From Thermodesulfatator sp. (GTDB lineage Bacteria; Desulfobacterota; Thermodesulfobacteria; Thermodesulfobacteriales; Thermodesulfobacteriaceae): 18,653 nucleotides of DNA. Made by a program: the position numbers and the translations under genes. Numbering within the stretch: the first letter of the stretch is position 1; every line of letters starts with the position of its first letter. The DNA lies in the NCBI GenBank assembly GCA_003978075.1, contig QOAM01000074.1:1-18653 (forward strand), given 5' to 3'. The notes beneath the pieces were generated by a model. The model had not been told where the DNA came from, made no database searches, and worked only from the letters and a program-made list of their open reading frames with translations. Shown one piece after another: positions 7,267-13,600 of this stretch.

Positions 7267-8233
7267 CCTCTTCCATCACCCCGAAGGTCCCTGTCTCCTC
7301 AATTAAGTGTAATACCTGGCGGGGAAGGGCATCAAGGACGAGTTGCTCCAGGGCGGGATAGCCCCCGGGAAAGTCTCCCAGAAAGCAATCCAGAGGGTCG
7401 AGCTCACCGTTTCCGTTAGTGTCTTTAAGAAAGAAGACCACCCTCCTTTGAGAAAGGCCCACGATCTCTAGACTCCTTAGACCATCCTTGCGAGCCAGGG
7501 CCAGGAGATCCGCCCCGAAACCCTGCCCCAAAGGGAGCCACAGTTGGACCTTGCGCAGGGTCTCTTGGAATCTTCCTGGGGCGAGCTCCAAGAGGGTCTG
7601 GATCAAGGGCTTGCGACGGTCGTAGATGAGGACCGGTGTACCTGGAGAGACGAACCGGTAAAGTTTTTCTATGTCTTGGTTTTTCAAGGCGATGCAACCG
7701 TGGGTCCAGTCCCGATAGAGCTGAGATCCTTGACGACGAAAAAGTCCGCCACCGTGAAGCCCTACCCCGCCTCCTAAAGGCCCGGGAAGGGATCGGCCTT
7801 GAGACCAGGCTGCAAGATATTTCCTGAAGGCATCTTCCGAGATCCTTCCTTCCCACCGAGCCAGGAAGATGTCCTTGAGATTGGGATAGTTGAGGCCTAC
7901 AAAGAGGTGGTAGCGCCGGGAGGGGTGTTTTTCGCGCACCTGGTAAAGCCCTTCCGGGGTGGCGAAATCCCCGCGGGCCCGCTTGGGAGAAAGGGGATCG
8001 AGCCCCAAAGAACAAGGAAAGACCGCTACCTCCCGCTCACCCTCGTAGAGATAAACTCGGCGGGCACTCTTCTCCACCACTACCCAGCGCGCTTTATTTG
8101 CTTTCGCCGGAATTATCTGCAGCAAGAAAGAGCACGCTAAAAGTAAACAAAATCTGAAAATATTCTTCAATATCCAATAAAATTGTTTTTTCGTAAAATT
8201 TAGTTGTTTTTGGGGTTTGAATTTTTTAGCCAT
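7163..8233 (-). CDS. Exported L,D-transpeptidase (YkuD) with EF-hand-like loop
   Basis: Proteins of this family cross-link or remodel peptidoglycan outside the cytoplasmic membrane through a catalytic cysteine. The 356-residue product has a basic start, a hydrophobic segment (about 27-41) with possible cleavage after PAKA (45), and a YkuD domain from about 49 to 206. That domain contains GLHGG (His160) and THGCIALKN (His178, Cys180). After about 60 residues without a recognised domain, DTNGNGELDPLD (271-282) fits a 12-position calcium loop (Asp1, Asn3, Asn5, Gly6, Asp9, Asp12). The last 34 residues are read out of frame from panC, are Gly/Ala-rich and look non-native, so the ancestral stop was probably near residue 320. 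The ribosome-binding site is weak; the first 50 codons are AT-rich and house the divergent gene's promoter. Confidence 0.85.
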   Translation of the reverse strand: MAKKFKPQKQLNFTKKQFYWILKNIFRFCLLLACSFLLQIIPAKANKARWVVVEKSARRVYLYEGEREVAVFPCSLGLDPLSPKRARGDFATPEGLYQVREKHPSRRYHLFVGLNYPNLKDIFLARWEGRISEDAFRKYLAAWSQGRSLPGPLGGGVGLHGGGLFRRQGSQLYRDWTHGCIALKNQDIEKLYRFVSPGTPVLIYDRRKPLIQTLLELAPGRFQETLRKVQLWLPLGQGFGADLLALARKDGLRSLEIVGLSQRRVVFFLKDTNGNGELDPLDCFLGDFPGGYPALEQLVLDALPRQVLHLIEETGTFGVMEEDGAHLSGAGDAGPGGGVASCWPAYRLRAHHGLLP

Positions 8234-8245
8234 CGGTCTTATATT
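8217..8245 (+). promoter_or_regulatory. Promoter of the small secreted protein gene
   Basis: TTGAAT (8217-8222) and TATATT (8240-8245) are 17 bases apart, giving a start near 8252 and a leader of about 23 bases. AAGGAGGT (8262-8269) places the GGAGG core 6 bases before the ATG at 8275. The -35 box lies inside the first codons of the divergent transpeptidase gene. Confidence 0.55.
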
Positions 8246-8274
8246 TAAAACAAATAAGAGTAAGGAGGTAGGGT

Positions 8275-8475
8275 ATGAGGAAAAAGGTGGTAGCTTTGAT
8301 GATGGCCATGATGTTTGCGGCTCCCATGGGTGTGCTGGCCAAGACCTGTAAGGGGACTATCAAGTCGTTTGACGGCAAGACCATGGTAGTTCAGATCAAG
8401 GGTAAGTGCAAGGCTGAGGCGGGGCAGGAAGTGAAGATCAAGGTGAAGAAAAAAGCCGTAGTGGAGGGTTGTTAA
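8275..8475 (+). CDS. Small secreted lysine-rich protein with three cysteines, unknown function
   Basis: I do not recognise this 66-residue protein. Residues 1-22 form a textbook signal peptide (MRKK, methionine-rich hydrophobic core, cleavage after VLA at 22). The mature part is only 44 residues, with 12 lysines and three cysteines at 25, 45 and 66, the last being the C-terminal residue. Alternating hydrophobic residues (GTIKSFDGKTMVVQIKGK, then EVKIKVKKK) suggest a small beta-barrel or beta-sheet, similar in look to OB-like periplasmic proteins. An odd cysteine number allows one disulphide plus a free terminal thiol, or metal or haem binding. Its near-perfect ribosome-binding site, own promoter and downstream hairpin argue that it is a real, well-expressed single gene. 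It lies 41 bases from, and divergent to, the transpeptidase gene. Confidence 0.8.
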   Translation: MRKKVVALMMAMMFAAPMGVLAKTCKGTIKSFDGKTMVVQIKGKCKAEAGQEVKIKVKKKAVVEGC

Positions 8476-8483
8476 GAGGAAAG

Positions 8484-8505
8484 GCGGGCCCTTTTGAGGG
8501 CCCGC
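8484..8505 (+). terminator. Hairpin terminator after the small secreted protein gene
   Basis: An 8-bp perfect stem, GCGGGCCC (8484-8491) with GGGCCCGC (8498-8505) and loop TTTTGA, starts 9 bases after the stop codon. The downstream tract AGACTTTTC is only moderately T-rich, so termination may be partial. Confidence 0.65.
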
Positions 8506-8647
8506 AGACTTTTCGGCTCTTCAAGCGGGGGGCGTGAGGAAAGATTCTTTATTTCTTGTCGTTCCTCTTGGTTGCTCTTAAGCCCTAAAAAGGAATCTTC
8601 TCTTGAATTGCTCCGACGGGGGCAGGACTTTTTGTAACCCAGAAATC

Positions 8648-8683
8648 AAAAAAGGCCGTGGAAGCCTCAGCCCCCACGGCCTT
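8648..8683 (-). terminator. Intrinsic terminator of the ATP synthase F0 operon
   Basis: A 10-bp stem (8652-8661 with 8674-8683, sequence AAGGCCGTGG) and 12-base loop is followed on the minus strand by TTTTTTGATTT. It lies about 20 bases after the atpE stop and is well formed. Between this and the plus-strand hairpin ending at 8505 lie about 140 bases in which I see no gene. Confidence 0.85.
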
Positions 8684-8705
8684 CTCGAAAAACCCTGATT
8701 TTTTC

Positions 8706-9065
8706 TTAGCCAGCCAGGCCTGCCACACTCATGAAGCTTCCCAGCTTGGCAAACACCAGGTAGAAGCCCAGCACCAGGGCGTAGAGGGTCAAGGCCTCGA
8801 TAAAGGCCAGACCCAGAATCATGGTTACGGTGAGTTTTCCAGCCACCTCCGGGTTGCGGGCGATACCTTCACAGGCCCCGCGGGTGGCGTGACCCATACC
8901 CACGCCGCAACCCAGGGCCGCCACGCCCACACCTAGGCAGGCTCCCAAGACCACCGCTCCCAAAAAGCCAAAACCAATCTGACCCGCGGCCCCACCTTCG
9001 GCCGCTAGCGCTAAGCTCGCCCCCACCAGGAGAAACAACACCATCAATCCCAACACTCTCTTCAT
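8706..9065 (-). CDS. atpE: ATP synthase F0 subunit c, proton type, with N-terminal signal-like segment
   Basis: Subunit c forms the rotor ring that carries ions through the membrane. The 119-residue product is longer than the usual 70-90 because of a leading MKRVLGLMVLFLLVGASLALA signal-like segment, a trait also known from Aquifex subunit c. The hairpin follows: a glycine-rich first helix (about 28-62), the ARNPE loop (69-73, Arg70), and a second helix with the ion-carrying Glu90 in GLAFIEALTLY. At the position of the sodium-ligand Gln32 of Ilyobacter c there is Met57, and Glu90 is followed by Ala rather than Ser/Thr, so protons are the likely ion. Cysteines at 43, 53 and 65 are unusual for a c subunit. 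GGAGGGAGG precedes the ATG. Last gene of the operon, followed by a strong terminator. Confidence 0.95.
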   Translation of the reverse strand: MKRVLGLMVLFLLVGASLALAAEGGAAGQIGFGFLGAVVLGACLGVGVAALGCGVGMGHATRGACEGIARNPEVAGKLTVTMILGLAFIEALTLYALVLGFYLVFAKLGSFMSVAGLAG

Positions 9066-9106
9066 CCTGCCTCCCTCCTTTCTTAAGTTTTTTCTTCTTA
9101 ATGCCA

Positions 9107-9130
9107 GATGCGAGGCTTCTCCCCCGCATC
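9107..9130 (-). promoter_or_regulatory. Intercistronic hairpin between atpB and atpE
   Basis: On the minus strand GATGCG (9130-9125) pairs with CGCATC (9112-9107), extended by three further pairs including one G-U, leaving a loop of about 6-7 bases. There is no following U-tract, so it is not a terminator. It sits just after the atpB stop and 40 bases before the atpE start, where a stabilising or processing structure could raise subunit c yield. Confidence 0.5.
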
Positions 9131-9140
9131 CACTATCCCC

Positions 9141-9920
9141 TTAATGGGCCTCTTCCACCGCTCCCGCAAAGTAGGCCAAAGATAGAGCGATAAAGATCAA
9201 CATCTGCACAAAGGCCACAATTACTCCCAAGAGAAGAATGGGAAGGGGAGCCATGAACTTCCCCGCCAGGATGAGGAGGATCCCTACCAGCAACTCCTTG
9301 GAATACATATTGGCAAAAAGTCGTACAGAAAGGGAGATGATCCGGCCAAGATGGCTAAAGATCTCGATAAAGAACATAAGGGGTGTTAGCCACTTAATAG
9401 GCCCGAGAAAGTGCTTAATATAACCCACCCCGTGGAACCAGACCCCCAACACGTGATAATAAATGATGGTGACCAGGGTAAGCCCCAGGGTAACATTGAT
9501 GTTGGCCGTAGGACAGGCAAACCCCGGCACCAACCCCATAAAGTTGGAAATTCCGATAAAAAGAGCAAAATAGACGATTAAAGGGAAAACTAAAGGAAAA
9601 ACATCCCGTTTAAGATGGCGGGGATCCGGGAGGTTTTCCTGCGTAAAGTTGTAGAGGACCTCCATGATGAATTCCCAAAAGTTCTGAAGACCGCTGGGAA
9701 TAAACTCTCCCCGCCGCGCTCCGACCAAGGTCAGGGTTAAAATGATGAGAAGCACCAGGTACCCATAAACCATGTGCGGGGCCACCAGGTACTCCAACTT
9801 AAAGTGAAAAAGGTCGGCAAAAAGACTGCCCGGGGGATGGGCATGTACATAATAGTGTTCCCCCGAAGGAAGCCCCAACTTTTGTAAAAGCACGCACAAG
9901 AGATAGAGCGGCTCTCCCAT
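9141..9920 (-). CDS. atpB: ATP synthase F0 subunit a
   Basis: Subunit a forms the stator half-channels against the c ring. The 259-residue protein has five or six membrane segments and the family core: LVPGFACPTANINVTLGLTL (130-149), the essential arginine Arg200 in ISLSVRLFANM (195-205), and the conserved Gln239 in AFVQMLIFIALSLAYF (236-251). The C-terminal VEEAH tail is typical of bacterial a subunits. GAGGAGGT lies 5 bases before the ATG at 9920, and only 3 bases separate it from the atpI stop. Confidence 0.97.
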   Translation of the reverse strand: MGEPLYLLCVLLQKLGLPSGEHYYVHAHPPGSLFADLFHFKLEYLVAPHMVYGYLVLLIILTLTLVGARRGEFIPSGLQNFWEFIMEVLYNFTQENLPDPRHLKRDVFPLVFPLIVYFALFIGISNFMGLVPGFACPTANINVTLGLTLVTIIYYHVLGVWFHGVGYIKHFLGPIKWLTPLMFFIEIFSHLGRIISLSVRLFANMYSKELLVGILLILAGKFMAPLPILLLGVIVAFVQMLIFIALSLAYFAGAVEEAH

Positions 9921-9923
9921 AGA

Positions 9924-10343
9924 CTACCTCCTCTTTGAACCTATTGGCAAAATATGTTCTAGAAGGGCTCCCCCAGCCACCAGGAAGCCCTGAAGCACCA
10001 CCACCGAAAGTCCTAAGGTCAAGAAGACCGGGTGTAGGAGGCCCGCCCGAAAAGCCAACCCCAAAAGGAACCCCACCCCCAAGAGACGCAGGTAGTATTT
10101 CAACAAGAAATTCCGTACAATCTTTCCGTGAGACACCCCAGCCAAGGCCTGGCCCACAATCCACCGGCCATCCCGCTTGAGATACTGAAAAAGGATCAAA
10201 CTCAAGAGCACCCCAGTCAAAACGCTTCCCACCGCACGGGGATCTCTTGTCGCTAGAGCCGTACCCCCTACCAAACCTACCCCCAAAAGGAGGTTGCGCA
10301 ACTCAAATTCCCGTAACGCCCTTTCTGGATGTGCAAAATTCAT
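9924..10343 (-). CDS. atpI: ATP synthase subunit I
   Basis: This 139-residue protein has four hydrophobic helices (about 19-30, 40-53, 88-100 and 104-125) and basic termini, and it sits directly before atpB as atpI does in bacterial atp operons. AtpI proteins help assemble the c ring or mediate Mg2+ handling, but primary sequence is poorly conserved, so the call rests on size, topology and position. Its ATG overlaps the atpZ stop (ATGA, 10343-10340) and it ends 3 bases before atpB, showing tight coupling. A soluble stretch (about 57-78, KRDGRWIVGQALAG region) joins helices 2 and 3. Confidence 0.78.
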   Translation of the reverse strand: MNFAHPERALREFELRNLLLGVGLVGGTALATRDPRAVGSVLTGVLLSLILFQYLKRDGRWIVGQALAGVSHGKIVRNFLLKYYLRLLGVGFLLGLAFRAGLLHPVFLTLGLSVVVLQGFLVAGGALLEHILPIGSKRR

Positions 10344-10582
10344 CTTTCATCCTCAGGCCGGTTCATCCGGCGTTGGAAATAGAACACGTTTTTAATGCCT
10401 CCTGCCGCTCCCAGACCTATCCCTATCACTGTAAACCAAGGAGAAGTCCGACCGTGAAAGATCTTTTCGTCCAACAGCCAGCCGAAGACGGCCCCAGCCA
10501 GGACCGAACCCACCATAGCCAATCCTACAGTCAAGGCCTCTCCAATCAGCTCCCATAGAAATTCCCACGTACCCTTTCCCAT
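10340..10582 (-). CDS. atpZ: AtpZ/AtpI family F0F1 assembly protein
   Basis: This 80-residue protein has two hydrophobic helices (about 14-36 and 50-65) separated by a DEKIF...SPWFTVIG segment, the pattern of AtpZ proteins encoded at the head of many atp operons. Family members act in ATP synthase assembly or Mg2+ transport together with AtpI. The G-x-x-x-G-rich second helix (IGIGLGAAGGIKN, 53-65) is characteristic. It opens the atpZ-atpI-atpB-atpE cluster; atpF and F1 genes are absent, so this is the split-operon layout. The promoter should lie in the 112-base gap upstream. Confidence 0.82.
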   Translation of the reverse strand: MGKGTWEFLWELIGEALTVGLAMVGSVLAGAVFGWLLDEKIFHGRTSPWFTVIGIGLGAAGGIKNVFYFQRRMNRPEDER

Positions 10583-10694
10583 TCACGCCCTCTACGCTTA
10601 ACAGGAAAAGTCCCGCAAGTCAAACGAAATAAAACTCGATCCCATGCTAATAAAGTTATAAGAAGGCTCTTTTTGGCCAAAATAGGCCGATCTT
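10583..10694 (-). promoter_or_regulatory. Gap between activase gene and atp operon: inverted repeat and probable promoter
   Basis: Reading the minus strand from the activase stop there is a two-tier inverted repeat (AGAAG and GGCC paired with GGCC and CTTCT, 10696-10661). Its centre contains the 12-bp palindrome TTTTGGCCAAAA (10682-10671). TATAAC (10660-10655) follows and may be a -10 box with a poor -35 (TTTTGG, 16-base spacer). A lone TTGACT (10623-10618) lacks a good partner. The repeat may act as a weak terminator or operator; I cannot decide which. Confidence 0.35.
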
Positions 10695-13600
10695 CTAAGT
10701 TTTACGCCGTTCTTCAAAGTGTTCGCGTACCTGGTACATGAAGGCCTCGATGCGCATCCGGGTTCCCAGAGAACGCTGTCCATCGCAAGGCACGGTCAAG
10801 ACCGGTACATATCCCTCAGTTTCCCGTACCCGTTTGAGGAGCATTCCAGCCACGGTGCCCGGCATACAGGTAAAGGGGATCACATTCACGATGCCGTTTA
10901 CCCCGTGCCGGAGATAATCCAGAGACTTGCCCACCGAGAGGATGGCCTCTCCCTCGAATTCATCGTTCATATACCGGCGGGCCAGGGCCAAAATCTCCTC
11001 CACCGTGGGTTCTTCCGCCGTGCGCAGGAGATCCCGTACCAAGGAGACAAAGCGGTATTCGTCTCCTACCTGTACCCGGCTTTCGATCAGCAACTTGAGG
11101 AGATTTTTGAAGAGTCGGTAACGCTTGGCCCAGCGTTTGGAGGTGTAGTTAATGTAATAAAACCATTCGGCGATGGTAGGGGTCCACACCTCGGCTCCCA
11201 ACTCCTCGAGCACCCGGACCAGGTTCTCGTTGGCAAAGCGGTTGGAACGCACATAGATCTCGCCCACAATCCCTACCACCGGTTTAGAACCCCGCTCTCG
11301 GACGGGAATGGCCGCGAAATGTTCCCGGATCTCCTGCATAACCTCCACCAGATCCTCCCGAGACTCCACGGCTCGCTCCAAGCGCTCTACCGCCTCCCAG
11401 TAAATCCTTTCGGTCTCCCCGGGGTTAATCTCGTAAGGCCGGATTTCCCGCAGGAGTTTGTCCAGAAGATCCATACAGATGAGGGCCTTCCAGGTGAGAC
11501 GGGTAAAGTCCCCGCCGATCATCCCCAGGTCCTCGTAAAGTTTTACGTCCTGGGTGGGGGAATAGATAGGCACCTGGGTGAAGCCCAGCTCGTCCAGGAT
11601 TTTGCGGTGCAAGCGGTTATATTGTCCAAAACGGCAGGGTCCGGACCCGGAGGGCATGAAAAAGGCCACCTTGTTGGGGTCTGCCCCGTTCCAGAGAAGC
11701 TTCAACATGTCCCCGGTGGTAAGGACCGTGGGATAGCATTCTCTTCCCGAGGTATAGCGACGCCCCAGCTGGAGAGCTTCTTCGTCCGGCTCCGGGAGCA
11801 CCTGGGCCTCTACTCCGCAGGCCCGAAAGGCCGCAGCCAGGACTCGAGCATGGTCTGCCATGTAAGGAATATAAAGTATGCGCCCGTCTCCTGGGCGTAT
11901 TCGGGGACGCCTCGGGCGCTCGGGTTTGGGATAGGCCCGGACCTTACCCCTAATACTATCCAAGAAGGCCTCGATGCGGGTGACCACCCCGGCATCAGCG
12001 CTGTGTTCGTCGATCTCGATTTGGAGATAGGGTTTTCCCCCGAGAAGTTCCTCAAAGAAATGCTCGATAAAGGAATCCGGACCGCAAGAAAAGTTAGTGA
12101 TGAAGACCGGAAAGAGTTGGGGGTGCTCCCGACAAAAGTGGGCCGCCAGGAGGATCCTCTGTCCGTAGCGCCAGTACATTCCCTCCAGCCCCTCGAGCTC
12201 CCGGACCCTCTCTAGGGGGAGCATATCCACCGGAAGGGCAAGTACCCCTAGATGACGGATCTTGTTGTGAATGGCCAGATTGGCCCCGGGATCAAGGGCG
12301 TTATAGGGACGCCCCACTATTACTAAAGCCACTTCTTCTGGAGAAAGGGCAGAAAGGAGCCTTTGCCCCCGGATCTTGAGCCAACGCTGAAAGTCCTCCT
12401 GGGCAGCCTCTGCCGCCGCCAGGGCCCGCTTCATCTCCGACCAAGAGACTCCGAGCTCACGAGCCAGCTCCCGAAATTCCTCCCGCAGAAGGCTTCCCCC
12501 GGTCCCTAAATGTAAAACCGGGCTAAGGACACGGGCCCCAAATTCCTCAAAGTTGATAGAGGCATGGATGGCCCAGGGTAAGCCCTGCACATAGGGGCAG
12601 ACCTTGCCCCCGGCCAGACGCGGATGGTCTGAAGGAAGATCCGTAATCTGAGGAAGGAAGATACGTTTAATCCCGCGCTTTAAGAGATCCAGCACATGGC
12701 CGTGGGCCAATTTGACCGGAAAACAGGTCTCTGCCGCCACTACCTCGCAGCCCTCTTTGATAAGGGACTTTCCGGTGAGCGAGGAAAGAACCACCCGGAA
12801 GCCCAGTTCCTGAAAGAGGGTAGCGAAGAAGGGCAGACGCTCCCAAAAGGGGAGACACAAGGGGAGCCCTATTTCCCCCCGGGCACTCTCCTCTCTATCC
12901 TGAACATAAGAGAGGAGTTTGCGGGTGCGTTCCTCCACGGGATTGGGAAGGCTCTTGGGGGGTTTGCGGTGTTCGGCCTCGTAGCGTTCGCAGCGACCTC
13001 CATAAAAATAGGGTGGACGTCCTTCCACAGAGACTCGGTGAATCTCGCATCGGTTGGGGCAACCCTGGCACTCGAAGGAGGAAATGGTGTACCGCACTCC
13101 TGAAAGGTCGAATCCTCGGAAGCGGCTCTGCTCCCAGGTGCGCTCGGCCATGGCTAAGCGGGCCACCCCGATGGCCCCGGTAACTTCATGATGCGGGGGC
13201 ACGGTGAGAGGCTTCCCCAGGACCTTTTCAAAGGCGGCCACCATCCCCCGGTTGAAGGCCGTAGCCCCTTGGAAGAAGATCTTGCGTCCGATACGCCGGT
13301 CCTCCACCACCTTGTTGAGGTAGTTGTACACGATGGCGTAGCAGAGGCCGGCAATGAGATCCTCCTTGGGAAGCCCCTGTTGCTGGTAGTGCAAGAGGTC
13401 GGATTGCATGAAGACCGTACAGCGTTCGCCCATCTTAAGGGGGGCCTGGCTTTTCAGGGCCATCTCTCCAAACTTTTCGATGGGCACCTGGAGGCGTACT
13501 GCCTGCTCTTCGAGAAAAGAGCCCGTACCCGCGGCGCAGGCCTTATTCATGGTGAAGTCCACCACCGTGCCCTTTTCCAGCCGGATGTACTTAGAGTCCT

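Noticed and set aside
8115..8140. Lipoprotein signal (LLAC near residue 34) in the L,D-transpeptidase
   Set aside because: Leu at the -2 position of the lipobox is atypical and a better ordinary cleavage site (PAKA, residue 45) follows; left undecided rather than called a lipoprotein.
8541..8599. AAGATTC/GAATCTT inverted repeat as a mobile-element end
   Set aside because: Arms are 7 bases, 45 bases apart, with no transposase or target duplication; likely chance.
8706..9065. Sodium-driven ATP synthase
   Set aside because: The sodium-coordinating Gln and Ser/Thr positions are Met57 and Ala91.
10719..12215. Plus-strand open frame of 498 codons antisense to the activase gene
   Set aside because: Its translation has no family signature and mirrors the GC-rich third positions of the opposite gene; no ribosome-binding site supports it. 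It is a shadow frame.
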